Part shown: positions 9,272 to 19,473 of the stretch, in pieces
Layout of the letters: every line of letters begins with the position of its first letter
Position numbering within the stretch: the first letter of the stretch is position 1
Source of the DNA: an uncultured archaeon A07HR60
GTDB lineage: Archaea; Halobacteriota; Halobacteria; Halobacteriales; Haloferacaceae
DNA length: 64,000 nucleotides
Direction: 5' to 3'
NCBI GenBank assembly: GCA_000496235.1
Contig: KI543227.1
Coordinates: 169,793 to 233,792 of the forward strand
Made by a program: the position numbers and the translations under genes
The notes under the pieces: generated by a model
Database searches by the model: none
Seen by the model: the letters and a program-made list of their open reading frames with translations, nothing else
What the model was told of the DNA's origin: nothing

Positions 9272-10522
9272 TCAGACTTCGACCGTCGTCGCGAGTTCGG
9301 GAGCAGACGCGTCAAAGCCTGCCTCTCGGAGCTCTGCTGCGAACTCAACACAGGAGTCTCCGTGATTAAGAAGGAGTTCAGCATCTCGATACTCAGCAAG
9401 AAAAGCCTTGAGTCCGTCCCGATCAGCGTGAGCCGAGAAGTCGTACAGTTCGGTCTTTGCTGCCACCGGGAGTACACGACCGTCAAGTTCACACCGTCCC
9501 GTGTCGAGCAGTTGCCGCCCGGGTGTTCCGTCGACCTGATACCCAGTGAGTGTGATGCGGTTGGTCGGTTGGTCGCGTATCGCGGGGATGTAAGTCATCG
9601 CCGGGCCGCCGGCGAGCATCCCGGAGGTAGTGACAATCACCTCGTTGCCGTCGGCGATACGCCGGCGTTGCCCGTCACGACCGTTGACGAATCGTGCGTT
9701 CGATGTGGCGTTTTGCAGCGCCTCGGGATTTCGGAGAAATTCCGGATACTGCCGGACCATCCGTGTCACTTCGACGCCCATCCCATCCACGTACGGTGAG
9801 ACATCGTGTGCTGCGGCCACGAGCATCATCTCTTGGGTTCGCCCGATTGCGAACGCCGGGGTGACGACGGTTCCCCCCTCCCAGGTGGCTGTCCGGACGC
9901 TCTCGGCCCACCGCTGTTCGACGTCTTCACGCCGGTCGTGACGGACATCGGCGTATGTCGACTCACAGATCACCACATCGGCGTCTGGTCGGGCGGTGGT
10001 GCCCGAGACGAGCCGCTGGTCGTCGGTGTGAAAGTCGGCGGTGTAGAGCAGGCGGGTGTCTCCATCGTCGACCAGCACGTGTGCTGACCCCGGAATGTGG
10101 CCCGCGTTGTACAGTGTTACCAGATAGCCGCCGGCATCGGGCCCGCCACACACGGTGAACGGGTCGCGATATCCGTGGCGATGTTCGACTTCGCCCAGTC
10201 GGTGGACGTGCTCTTCGGAGAAAGGACAGAGTGGACTGGTCCCGTGTAACTTCAGCGTATCCTGTGCGAGTGTCCGAGTAAGGTCACCGGTTGGCGGGGT
10301 CCAGTGGATTGGCGGCCGTTGAGAGCCTTTCAACAGCGCCGGAATCGCTCCCACGTGGTCGAGATGGCCATGAGAAACGACCACTGCGTCTGGGTCCGGC
10401 TCCGAGACCGGGAACTGCGGGGGCTCTGCGGTAAGTTGGCCGTAATCGAGAAGGAGCCGGTCGTCGATCAATATCGCACTTCGACCTACCTCTCTGGCCG
10501 CCCCGAGAAACCTCACATCCAT
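9272..10522 (-). CDS. MBL-fold beta-CASP RNase (CPSF/aRNase J-like)
   Basis: SHGHLDHVGAIPAL, TADFHTDDQRLV, ICESTYAD, VVTPAFAIGRTQEMM, TSGMLAGGPA, YDFSAHADRDGL motifs. Confidence 0.9.
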   Translation of the reverse strand: MDVRFLGAAREVGRSAILIDDRLLLDYGQLTAEPPQFPVSEPDPDAVVVSHGHLDHVGAIPALLKGSQRPPIHWTPPTGDLTRTLAQDTLKLHGTSPLCPFSEEHVHRLGEVEHRHGYRDPFTVCGGPDAGGYLVTLYNAGHIPGSAHVLVDDGDTRLLYTADFHTDDQRLVSGTTARPDADVVICESTYADVRHDRREDVEQRWAESVRTATWEGGTVVTPAFAIGRTQEMMLVAAAHDVSPYVDGMGVEVTRMVRQYPEFLRNPEALQNATSNARFVNGRDGQRRRIADGNEVIVTTSGMLAGGPAMTYIPAIRDQPTNRITLTGYQVDGTPGRQLLDTGRCELDGRVLPVAAKTELYDFSAHADRDGLKAFLAEYRDAELLLNHGDSCVEFAAELREAGFDASAPELATTVEV

Positions 10523-10575
10523 ATGAAATGTCTACGGCCGGCTTGAATTAGAGGCCGTCGGTCTGGCGGTTGTAA

Positions 10576-10854
10576 TCAGTCGTCGGGGTCGTTCAGTTGG
10601 TTGCTCGCGGTTCCACGGTCGAGCAGCGCTGTCACAGTGGCGACCGCGGTCGACGGCGCCACCAGACACGTCACTACACCAACCCCGAGAAGAATCCAGA
10701 CCACGACCACACCACCCCCCAGAAGTGGCACCCCCAGAAGCGCAATCGCGGCGAACAGTGGGAGTGCAGCGACCCCGACGATCACCGGGAGCCCTGTCTC
10801 GACGGCGCCACCAGCATAATCGGCCAGGATCATTCTCAACGGGTCCACACCCAC
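10576..10854 (-). CDS. Small hydrophobic membrane protein, unknown function
   Basis: 92-aa ORF with two hydrophobic helices and an acidic tail (RGTASNQLNDPDD). Confidence 0.5.
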   Translation of the reverse strand: MGVDPLRMILADYAGGAVETGLPVIVGVAALPLFAAIALLGVPLLGGGVVVVWILLGVGVVTCLVAPSTAVATVTALLDRGTASNQLNDPDD

Positions 10855-11000
10855 ACGCTAACGTGATTCTCAAAAAACTCTGTGATGGGCGGTTGGTGTG
10901 TCCACACCACCGCGAGGTGTACCCAGTCACCGATAGGTCTTGTCGGGACCGATTTCTACGCCTGAACTACCGTTATCAGACGGCCAGTCGCCGTTTCTCG

Positions 11001-11288
11001 CTACTCGTGAGGGTCTGCAACAAGGAACGTGCGGCCGCCGCGACGCTCCAGATACACGGTCGCCCCATCGACGTTGTTCGCCTGAACTCGCGTGGGGAGC
11101 CGCTCGGTCCGGCATTCAGTCACCTCGACGCGAGTCGGACTCGTAAACTGCGGAGCCGAGTCAACCGATGACTGCTGCTGTGATTGCATACAAAAGACAC
11201 CGAGTAGAGACGGTTTGTACCCGAGCCACGCGGGGTGAAAGTGAAACTGTGCGACAGCAGCGCCACTCGTCTCAGACAGTGGAGCCAC
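11001..11288 (-). CDS. Small conserved-looking hypothetical protein (start possibly at internal MQSQQQSS)
   Basis: ORF ...PTRVEVTECRTERLPTRVQANNVDGATVYLERRGGRTFLVADPHE has plausible haloarchaeal composition. Confidence 0.45.
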   Translation of the reverse strand: MAPLSETSGAAVAQFHFHPAWLGYKPSLLGVFCMQSQQQSSVDSAPQFTSPTRVEVTECRTERLPTRVQANNVDGATVYLERRGGRTFLVADPHE

Positions 11289-11569
11289 GGTAGTGCAGTT
11301 GAAAGTCGTCAGATCAGGTCGTCTGGGTCTCGTGTCAGTTCGGTTATAACGACATAACTGAGGAAGCGACGAGTAGCGAGCGGGAGCCTCACCATTCAGG
11401 GCGCGGAAGATGAGATATCAGAGAACAATATGGATCGTAGTTCGACCTCTTTGTCCGCCCGAGGACGAGGGTATGCGCACACACCGGTATCAAATCGGAT
11501 GTTACGGGAGGAAATGATGGGATGGATAATGAACGCCACCGTATGACTGTGCGTAACATGCTCACTTAC

Positions 11570-13163
11570 GGAGAATCGAGGAGAAAGCCCCGTCCTTGAG
11601 GACGGGGATGAATCCGACAATCAGACTAACTACGACAGATGACAAGCTGAACGTAATTCAAAACCGTTACGAAACCGCAATACATAGACCATTTTGGTGA
11701 GCAGCCTTCCACGACGGACAAACGAATATACTGCCGAACCCGTGAGCGAACGGTATCGGGAGTGTTTGTTCGAGTGGTTGGCTGCCCATGCTCCGCTCTG
11801 GAACCAACTCACGTATCGACGACGCCAAGCCTACTTCACCGAGAATGAGGATATATGGGAAGCCGAGTACGCAGACCTGTACGACAACTACGCCCCTATT
11901 CTTGGGAAAACGCCGTGCCAGCAGATTGCACGCAAAAACAGCGAGGCGTGGCGTTCATTCTTCGAGCTGTGAGACGCATATCGGTCTGACGACCCGTCCG
12001 TGACCAACAAACCCAGTCCACCGGGCTACTGGGGGAATCGCGAAGACGGTCACAAACTACACGGACTCGTCCGAAACGACTTGTACGATTTCGACTGGGA
12101 TGAAAACAGGAGTACGCTTGCGTTCGGCGTTGGAGATGTGCTCGAAGATAAATACGATTTCGTCCATAACGAACAGGTCACTCTTGAAGTCCGTGGCAAC
12201 CCACAGTGGGACGGCGACGATAGCAGGCTCGAACTCATCTACGACGACACTGCTGATGTGTTTCGTGTCACACATCCAGTTCGCATTCAACCAGACAAAC
12301 TCAAACAACAGCGACTGGATGAGTTCACTCATACACTCGATCCCGAGAACACGACGCACTCGGCAGCTATCGACGTGGGTGCGAACAACACGCTTGCTCT
12401 CGTCACCAGCACTGGCGAAACCATGGTATATCACGCTCGCCCTGAGTTCGAACGGTTCCAGCAGTACACTGAACGTATTGCCAGCTTGCAATCGGCACTC
12501 GCTGAAGGCAGCTATTCGAGTCACCAGATTCGGCGTCTATACGCGGAACGAACGCGGAAACGCGACCATAGTCGCAATGCTGCCGTCAAACACGCTGCTG
12601 AGTGGTTGCTCGAACAGAATGTCGATTCCGTCTACGTCGGTGACCTCTCAGATGTGCTAGAGTCACACTGGTCATCAACTGTGAACGAGAAGACGCACTC
12701 GTTCTGGAGTCACGGTCAACTCACCGACCGTCTGAAACTCACACTCGGTGATGTCGGCATCTCGGTCACTGAGGTGAGTGAGGCTGGTTCAAGTAGTGAG
12801 TGTCCTGAATGCGATTCGAGACACATCTACCGGGACGGCGATGAGTTTCGGTGTACTGAGTGTGGACTGGAAGCACACAGTGAGATCGTTGGAGCGTGGA
12901 ATCTCCTCCAGGAAGAAGTTGGGCCGATGGCTCGGCCCGCTGCCCAGCGTGCTGAACGCCGCAGGGACGCATCCCAATCCAGTAGTGGTGAGGGGGCGTA
13001 TTGGGAGTGGAACGAGCATGACTGGATACTCGACGATTGTGAGGAACTGTCAGACTCACGTGACCAAACCAATGTCAGCAAACCCGTCAGTTCACAGCCG
13101 AGGTAACCGTCTGGTTGGATTCCCGACGGAGGAATCCTCGCCGATTGGCGGGGAGGAAGTCAA
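11570..13163 (+). mobile_element. IS200/IS605-type tnpB-only insertion element (no tnpA)
   Basis: Preceded by TTAC (11566-11569). Left-end hairpin CCCCGTCC-TTGA-GGACGGGG. Right-end hairpin CCTCGCC-GATT-GGCGGGG followed by AGGAAGTCAA, with terminal TCAA at 13160-13163. Encloses tnpB. Same ends as the element at 53004-53368. Confidence 0.82.
11694..13106 (+). pseudogene. tnpB: TnpB-family (IS605 OrfB) RNA-guided nuclease gene interrupted by an in-frame TGA
   Basis: ORFs 11694..11972 and 12000..13106 are in the same frame, separated by TGA at 11970-11972 (..AWRSFFEL*DAYRSDDPSVTNKPSPPGYWG..). Conserved AIDVGANNTLALV, GDLSD, zinc ribbon CPECDSRH...CTECGLEAHSEIVGAWNLL. Confidence 0.85.
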
Positions 13164-13205
13164 GCGGTGAGGTCTGAGTGAAGCCAATTGGATTGTCGCC
13201 AGCTG

Positions 13206-13505
13206 CTATCGATTCACATCGGCTCCGCCGTCGTCGGAGACGACACGCACGGCAAACCGGCCGTACCCGCCGTAAGCCGTATCGAGCGCTCCCATCCACC
13301 AGTTCCATCGCTCGATAACAGACGAATCATCAGGGGCGTCCGAGAGCTGTCTGACGATCTCCGATACAGAGAGACTGTGACCGCGGTCGTCATCAGACTT
13401 TCCCGAATCCGCAAGATCACGCGCCTGTCGCGCGATCACCCGGCGCTCACTCGCATCGCCGCCGAATTCATCGGCTAGCGCGACCTCCAGACGCTTCGTG
13501 TCCAT
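13206..13505 (-). CDS. Conserved-looking haloarchaeal hypothetical protein
   Basis: 99-aa acidic ORF MDTKRLEVALADEFGGDASERRVIARQARDLADSGK... Confidence 0.55.
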   Translation of the reverse strand: MDTKRLEVALADEFGGDASERRVIARQARDLADSGKSDDDRGHSLSVSEIVRQLSDAPDDSSVIERWNWWMGALDTAYGGYGRFAVRVVSDDGGADVNR

Positions 13506-13789
13506 AATGATTCTAGATGGCCGACCCTAATGAGTGGTCCGTCTCGGCAGACCGTAGGAGGCTTCACAGGAAGCGACTCCTCGTATGTGGCGTCGGGGGT
13601 GAATGATCTCGCCGTGGCACGGACTCATCACCTACGCGTTCGGCGTAGGTGTTGACAGTGTCAACTCTGATGCGTTTTTCTGGCGAGTGAGACGCACACA
13701 CCCTAATAAACGTGGACCGCAAGGCCGGCCCGCTCTCCTATCTCATGAGCACGATCAGCGGCGGAGTTAGTGGAGTCTCGTCTGATGGT

Positions 13790-16165
13790 TCATTCTTCAG
13801 TTGGAGGGTCGGCAGGCGAGAGTCGTGCCAGTCGCATTGCATTGCCAGTGACGCCCAGACTCATTCCCATATCACCGACAATCACGGCCACAGCAATCGT
13901 CACATAGCCCAGTGGAGCGCCGAGAGCAAGAACGGCCTTGACGGCCAGTGAACCGACGATATTCGCGCGGATCACTCGCCGGGCGTGAGCAGAGAGGGTG
14001 ACGAGATACGGGAGTCGGCTGAGATCATCGCCCATGAGCGCGGCGTCGGCTGTCTCCAGCGCCGTATCTGTCCCGGCCGCGCCCATTGCGACACCAACCG
14101 TCGCAGCCGCCAGCGCGGGGGCGTCATTGATCCCGTCGCCGAGCATCAACACAGAGTGGTCCTCGCGGAGTTCGCGAACAGCCGTGACCTTCTCTTCTGG
14201 AAGGAGCCCTGCTCGCACGTCGTCGATACCGGCTTCCTGACCGATTGCCTCGGCGGTGCGCCTGTTGTCCCCGGTCAGCATGACGACTCGCTCGACACCG
14301 GCCGCCCGTAACTGCTCGACGGCCCAACCTGCCTCCGGACGAACCGTGTCTGCCACCGCGAGGATACCCTCGAGTCGGTCGGCTGTGCCGACGAGTACTA
14401 CTGTCTTGCCTTCCGCCTGAAGCCGTGGAATCGTCTGATTCACCAGATCCAGGAAGGACCCGTGGTCACACCTACGGATTTCGTCGTCGAGTTGATCCAG
14501 ATCGGTGTCCGTCTCTGCGGGAAACGTCGATGCCGCTGTGTCGGTCAATTGTCCGCCATCAGTCCGGATGTGGGCATGATTCAGATCGAAACCCAACCGG
14601 CGGAACAACTCCGGGCTGCCCGCATAGTGGGTTTCATCGTCCACGTCGGCCCGTACTCCACGACCGGTAATCGACTCGAAGTCAGTCGTCTCGCGAGTGT
14701 CAACTTCTCGTGTGTCCGCGTGCTCCGTAATCGCCTCGGCAATCGGGTGTTCACTGCGTTGCTCCAGCGCCGCCGCACACGATAACACGTCTCGCTCACC
14801 GGCGTCGGCCAGTGGAATCAGGTCTGTCACCGCGAGTTCCCCGGTGGTGAGTGTCCCAGTCTTGTCGACGGCGACGGTGTCGACCTGGCCAGCTGCCTCG
14901 AGGTGTTCGCCGGCTTTCACTAACACCCCGTTCCGGGCGGCAGCGGTGACCCCCGACACTACACTCACCGGCGTCGAGATGACGAACGCACACGGGCACG
15001 CAATCACTAGCAACGTGAGCCCGCGAATGAACCAGGTGGTGACAGACCCGCCGACAAGGAGCGGCGGGAGTGCCATTGTCAAGACTGCCAGCCCGACGAC
15101 CACTGGTGTGTACACGTTCGCGAAGCGGTCGACGAACTGTTCAGCGTCAGTGTCACCGCTGCCTGCCTCCTCCACGAGGTCCACGACGGTTGCCAGTGTC
15201 GAGTCACCTGCCGTCGCGGTTGCCTCTATTTCCAGGTACCCGCGTTGGTTGATCGACCCCGCATAGATATCATCGTCCGGCCGGACATCTGCTGGGACCG
15301 ATTCGCCGGTAATCGGGGACTCGTCGACTGCACTCTGCCCGGTCGTGACGATACCGTCGACCGGGACCCGATCGCCAGGTCTGACCACGACCGTCTCGCC
15401 GACGGCGACATCCTCAGCAGAGACAGTCTGTTCTTCGTCGTCACGGAGTACCGTGGCCTCGTCTGGTGAAAGCTCCATCAGGTCCCGAACAGAGTTTCGC
15501 GCCCGATCCATCGAGTAACTCTCCAGCAGTTCCGCCGTCGAAAACAGAACCGCCAACGTCGCCGCCTCGAATGGGTAGTTGATGACGACCGCGCCGACGA
15601 CGCCGATACCCATCAGAAAGTCGATATCCAGCGACCGAGCTCGAAGAGAGGCAAAGCCCGCTCGGACGATTGGCACACCCGCGACGCCGGTCGCCATCAT
15701 GTACGCGATCCACGACCCCGTAATCGTCCACTGTCCAGAGACATCGACGGCTGGATTCAGTCCGGGGAGAGCCCATTCGAGAACTAGCCCACTGATGAGA
15801 GCGACTGCTCCGACCGCGATCCCCGCCGCCCGAGGCGTTCTGAAAAGGGTTCGCTGGGCTGCGATCCCACTCGTCTCTGTCACTTCGTAGCCTGCCGATT
15901 CGATTGCGTCTCTGACACTGGCTTCGGTCGTCTCTGCAGGGTCGATCTGGACGACGACCGTTCCGGAGGTGGGTCGTGTGTCCAGAGTGTGGATACCGGG
16001 TCCGTCCAGTGCAGTCTCGATCTTGCTCGCACAGGAGGCACAATCCATCGACGGCACCGACAGACGCAGTTCCTGACCCTCCGACCAGACTCCATCACCA
16101 TCGACCCGCCCCTCACTCGGTGCCGTGTCGTCGTCACCACTCGCGGCGCCGGTCGAAGAATCCAT
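13790..16165 (-). CDS. Heavy-metal P1B-type ATPase (CPC motif; Zn/Cd/Co or Cu exporter)
   Basis: N-terminal HMA domain MDCASCASKIETAL, CPCAFVISTPVSVVSG, DKTGTLTTG, TGDNRRTAEAIG, MLGDGINDAPAL. ATG at 16165 preferred over the upstream GTG. Confidence 0.93.
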   Translation of the reverse strand: MDSSTGAASGDDDTAPSEGRVDGDGVWSEGQELRLSVPSMDCASCASKIETALDGPGIHTLDTRPTSGTVVVQIDPAETTEASVRDAIESAGYEVTETSGIAAQRTLFRTPRAAGIAVGAVALISGLVLEWALPGLNPAVDVSGQWTITGSWIAYMMATGVAGVPIVRAGFASLRARSLDIDFLMGIGVVGAVVINYPFEAATLAVLFSTAELLESYSMDRARNSVRDLMELSPDEATVLRDDEEQTVSAEDVAVGETVVVRPGDRVPVDGIVTTGQSAVDESPITGESVPADVRPDDDIYAGSINQRGYLEIEATATAGDSTLATVVDLVEEAGSGDTDAEQFVDRFANVYTPVVVGLAVLTMALPPLLVGGSVTTWFIRGLTLLVIACPCAFVISTPVSVVSGVTAAARNGVLVKAGEHLEAAGQVDTVAVDKTGTLTTGELAVTDLIPLADAGERDVLSCAAALEQRSEHPIAEAITEHADTREVDTRETTDFESITGRGVRADVDDETHYAGSPELFRRLGFDLNHAHIRTDGGQLTDTAASTFPAETDTDLDQLDDEIRRCDHGSFLDLVNQTIPRLQAEGKTVVLVGTADRLEGILAVADTVRPEAGWAVEQLRAAGVERVVMLTGDNRRTAEAIGQEAGIDDVRAGLLPEEKVTAVRELREDHSVLMLGDGINDAPALAAATVGVAMGAAGTDTALETADAALMGDDLSRLPYLVTLSAHARRVIRANIVGSLAVKAVLALGAPLGYVTIAVAVIVGDMGMSLGVTGNAMRLARLSPADPPTEE

Positions 16166-16183
16166 TATCACACCCTATGGGCC

Positions 16184-16261
16184 CGAGATTTATTAGTTAC
16201 ACTGCCACAGACGCCCCGTATTTTAGTTACCATTAATAACAAAACACGATTGAGTTATTAA
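16184..16261 (-). promoter_or_regulatory. Promoter/operator region of the metal ATPase gene
   Basis: TATA-like element (gatttattag) about 22-30 nt upstream of the ATG at 16165, consistent with a leaderless transcript. Perfect inverted repeat TTAATAAC(16233-16240)/GTTATTAA(16254-16261) lies further upstream. Confidence 0.5.
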
Positions 16262-16448
16262 CACAGGGCTGAGTCGTCGACCTGTATTCACGCCACCGGC
16301 GGTCATTACGGCTGTCGTCCCAATATGTAGCAGCTCGGCTGGTCTGACGGTGAGCAGGTGAGCGAGGTGCCTGCTTAGAGACCAAGCCCCACCGCGGGGG
16401 CGGCTCACAGTTTTGTGCCTATCCCGGGGATACTGCTGTCTCACCGGA

Positions 16449-16955
16449 TTAAGAGCCACGGTCAAGGTACTCTCCCTGGATCTCGACGACCTCTTGGGAG
16501 CTAGCGCAATCGGCGTACCGTGCCAGCGGTTCGGCGTTCATCTCAAGAAACGTTTCTCCCCAGGTGAATTTCCCGATGAGTGTTCGGGCCTGCACCTGGT
16601 CACCCAGAATCCACAGTGCAGCTGCCAATGCTTCGACAGTGTTGAGTTGGAGTGGATTCCCGAAATTTACCGGATTTGCCGCCACTAAGTACGGAAGCGC
16701 CCGGGGCGTTCCTTGCAGGTCGAATTCCTCGGGATCGGCGGACCGCCACGAACAGTCCAGCGCGACCACGCCATGAGCCGTCGCCGTTTCAGCATCAGCC
16801 GGCGAGAGCGCCTGCTCGGCGTGCGGATCGAGAATCAGCCCACGCGGCGTCGCTCGGTCTGACTCGTGCAATGTGACGAGGTCAAAGCGAGCGAGTTTGC
16901 GGGCCGTACACTTGTCGGGATCGTCGTCCCCGACGTACCGAACGTGAGTTTCCAC
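16449..16955 (-). CDS. Tsr3-family rRNA aminocarboxypropyltransferase (DUF367)
   Basis: [52 protein letters not shown] - characteristic Tsr3 motifs. Confidence 0.9.
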   Translation of the reverse strand: METHVRYVGDDDPDKCTARKLARFDLVTLHESDRATPRGLILDPHAEQALSPADAETATAHGVVALDCSWRSADPEEFDLQGTPRALPYLVAANPVNFGNPLQLNTVEALAAALWILGDQVQARTLIGKFTWGETFLEMNAEPLARYADCASSQEVVEIQGEYLDRGS

Positions 16956-17189
16956 AGTTGGAGTAAGCGAAGCGCGGGCAAAAACGCCGCGGCATCATCG
17001 GGTGGGTGGCTCGCGTGAATTGGCCACGAACTGACCGGCAGCTATCCGACATATGGCTGGAGCTGCAGTCCAGCACTGTTCAGCCGGTGTGATCGAGCGG
17101 TGAACACGTGGCGGCGACGAGAGATACCACGCTCGTACACCCGGGCACGGCGCTAGTAACAGAGCGCGTGTCCTCTTGAGTGGCCCGCG

Positions 17190-17762
17190 TCACTCACCGT
17201 CGGCACGCCACTCTCCGCCGAGCTCGGATCGAACGGTCGTGTCGACCCGACCGTCGCGAAACAGACTGACACGGCCAGTTTCCTCGCTGAGCGTCAGCGT
17301 CGCCACCACTGGCTCGCGAACGGAGGTGTCGAGCGCACTCATGTGGCGCGACCCCATCCACGGTTCGTACCCGATGCCATCGGGGAGGCCGGCCGTCTCA
17401 CGGTCGGTCTGCGTGAGACTTCTGAACCGGACGAACTGCCGCTTGATCAGACCGTCGACACTGACGACGGTGGCGCCATCACGGTCGTGTGCCGCGACGC
17501 CTGCCGCCTCGTGGAATGTCTCTGGGTCGGTGACTGGGTCTCGTCCCCGGGACGGCCAGTAGTTCGCCCCCATGACATCGGCGAAATCAGACACGCTGAT
17601 ATCGGCGACGATAGCGAAATACAGTCCCGGGCCTTTGACGTTAGGCTCGCCGTAGGAGTCGAACCCGAGGCTAATCCCCTCCATGGTGTATTTCAGTCGA
17701 TCGATGAGATGTTTCACTCGGGGGTGTGTGTCGTACTCGATCTTGAGCGGGGTGTCGCTCAC
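17190..17762 (-). CDS. dacZ: Diadenylate cyclase (DisA_N domain), c-di-AMP synthase
   Basis: VSVDGLIKRQFVRFR and GSRHMSALDTSVREP match DisA_N DGA/RHR-type active-site motifs; archaeal DacZ-like length. Confidence 0.82.
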   Translation of the reverse strand: MSDTPLKIEYDTHPRVKHLIDRLKYTMEGISLGFDSYGEPNVKGPGLYFAIVADISVSDFADVMGANYWPSRGRDPVTDPETFHEAAGVAAHDRDGATVVSVDGLIKRQFVRFRSLTQTDRETAGLPDGIGYEPWMGSRHMSALDTSVREPVVATLTLSEETGRVSLFRDGRVDTTVRSELGGEWRADGE

Positions 17763-17765
17763 CGG

Positions 17766-19136
17766 TCAGCCCTCCCCCAACGCTCCCTCACCGATAGATT
17801 CGTGTCCCTCGATTCGGTCCTGCCCGCCCATGTACGGCTGGAGTGGCTCAGGAACGGCCACGCTCCCGTCGGAATTTTGATAATATTCCAGAATCGCAAC
17901 CATCACCCGCGGGACCGCGAGTCCCGACCCGTTGAGCGTGTGAACGTGTTCCGCGGCTTCGTGATGTTCCGGCCGGTACTGGATATCAGCCCGACGCGCC
18001 TGGAAGTCCTCGAAGTTCGAGATACTCGACACCTCCAACCAGCGGCCCCCCTCATCGGGGCCGTCGGTCGTGTCGTCGCCCGGCGCCCACACTTCAATAT
18101 CGTACTTTTTAGCCTGAGAGAACCCCAGGTCTCCAGTGCACATCTCTAAAATCCGGTAGGGGAGTTCCAGCCGTTGCAACACAGCCTCGGCGTCAGCCAC
18201 CAGCCCTTCGAATCGGTCGTAACTGTCCGCCGGCGGGACGAAATTCACGAGTTCCACTTTGTCAAACTGGTGGACTCGCACGATTCCCCGAGTCTCAGTC
18301 CCGTGTTCGCCCGCCTCACGCCGGAAGTTCGGGGTATGGGCCTGGTACTTCAGTGGGAGATCATCGTCGAGGAGGATCTCATCGCGGTGCATATTCGTCA
18401 CGGGGACTTCTGCAGTCGGGAGCAGCCACAGGTCGTCGTCATCGTACGATTCCGCGTTGCCACCGCCAACGCGGTACGCGTCCTCGACGAACTTGGGAAA
18501 CTGCCCGGTGCCCTCCATCGCAGCACTTCGAACTGGGATCGGCGGCACGAGGTCCTGATATCCCTGTTCCCGGTGGACGTCCAGCATGAACTGGATCAGG
18601 GCGTGTTGCAACTGTGCGCCGTCCCCCCGCAAGAAGTAGAACCCGGCACCGCTAGTCTTGGTCGCGCGGTCGAAATCCAGGATCTCGAGCTCCTCACCCA
18701 GGTCATAGTGAGGGATCACTTCTGTGGGGAGCTCACGGAGGTCGTCGAAACCCTCCCGCCGGCGCGGGATATTATCCTGTTCGTCGACCCCCGCAGGAAC
18801 GGACTCGTGGGGGATTCCAGGAACTTCTAACAGCCGCTCCTTGAGCCGCGTTTCGAGCTCGTCTGCCCGAGTTGAAACCTCCTCAAGTTCGTCTTTCAGC
18901 GTTTGTGACTGCTCGATTGCCTCTTCAGCTTTCGTCTCCTCCCCGGCCTGCTTGAACTGCCCGATTTGGGCAGAAATCTCGTTCCGCTCGTGGCGCAGAT
19001 CGTCGCCGTGCGACTTGAGTTCGCGCCACTCCTCGTCGATTTCGAGGATCCGGTCGATGTCGACGTCCACCCCCTTTTTTTCACAGGCGTCTCTCACCTC
19101 ATCAGGATTGGAACGGACGTACTGTCGCGACAGCAT
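17766..19136 (-). CDS. serS: Seryl-tRNA synthetase
   Basis: MLSRQYVRSNPDEVRDACEKKGVDVDIDRILEID coiled-coil arm; class II motifs ELVNFV, TRGIVRVHQFDKVEL; C-terminal GSGLAVPRVMVAILE. Confidence 0.96.
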   Translation of the reverse strand: MLSRQYVRSNPDEVRDACEKKGVDVDIDRILEIDEEWRELKSHGDDLRHERNEISAQIGQFKQAGEETKAEEAIEQSQTLKDELEEVSTRADELETRLKERLLEVPGIPHESVPAGVDEQDNIPRRREGFDDLRELPTEVIPHYDLGEELEILDFDRATKTSGAGFYFLRGDGAQLQHALIQFMLDVHREQGYQDLVPPIPVRSAAMEGTGQFPKFVEDAYRVGGGNAESYDDDDLWLLPTAEVPVTNMHRDEILLDDDLPLKYQAHTPNFRREAGEHGTETRGIVRVHQFDKVELVNFVPPADSYDRFEGLVADAEAVLQRLELPYRILEMCTGDLGFSQAKKYDIEVWAPGDDTTDGPDEGGRWLEVSSISNFEDFQARRADIQYRPEHHEAAEHVHTLNGSGLAVPRVMVAILEYYQNSDGSVAVPEPLQPYMGGQDRIEGHESIGEGALGEG

Positions 19137-19473
19137 TACGTTCAATTCCGTGTGCTGGTTTAAAAACCGTGTCGAACCCGTGATACCAATCCTCACAGCG
19201 GCAGCCAGGGGCCGACTACAGCCGGCCTGTGACGACATCGACTGTCGTGGGTCACAGTCACCGACTTTCCTCCCGGCCGCAATGGCGTGATGGGATTATG
19301 TCCACATAGTGAGTCGTCAAGAGAGAGTAGCTTGGCCGGTGTCACAGGGAGACGACACTGCGTGCCGGGCCAGACCGAACAGCGTCTGCGACCGGCGATT
19401 CAGCCCCTCACACACACGCCGAATACGAGTGCTGAACGAATGTTGCCCACCTCGCCGCCCGTTTGTGATTGAC

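Noticed and set aside
12000-13106. ORF 12000..13106 taken as a complete TnpB
   Set aside because: Lacks the N-terminal part, which is in the same frame upstream (11694..11972) and separated only by TGA.
13985-15890. Many overlapping plus-strand ORFs across the metal ATPase
   Set aside because: Shadow ORFs opposite a well-supported P1B ATPase coding frame.
16376-16410. Hairpin-like gccccaccgcgggggc near 16385 as another IS605 relic
   Set aside because: Too short and lacking TTAC/TCAA borders or the shared GAAAGCC/AGGAnnTCAA motifs.
19137-19238. N-terminal extension of SerS in the ORF track
   Set aside because: MLSRQYVRSNPDEVRD at 19136 is the standard SerS start; the extension does not look like part of SerS.
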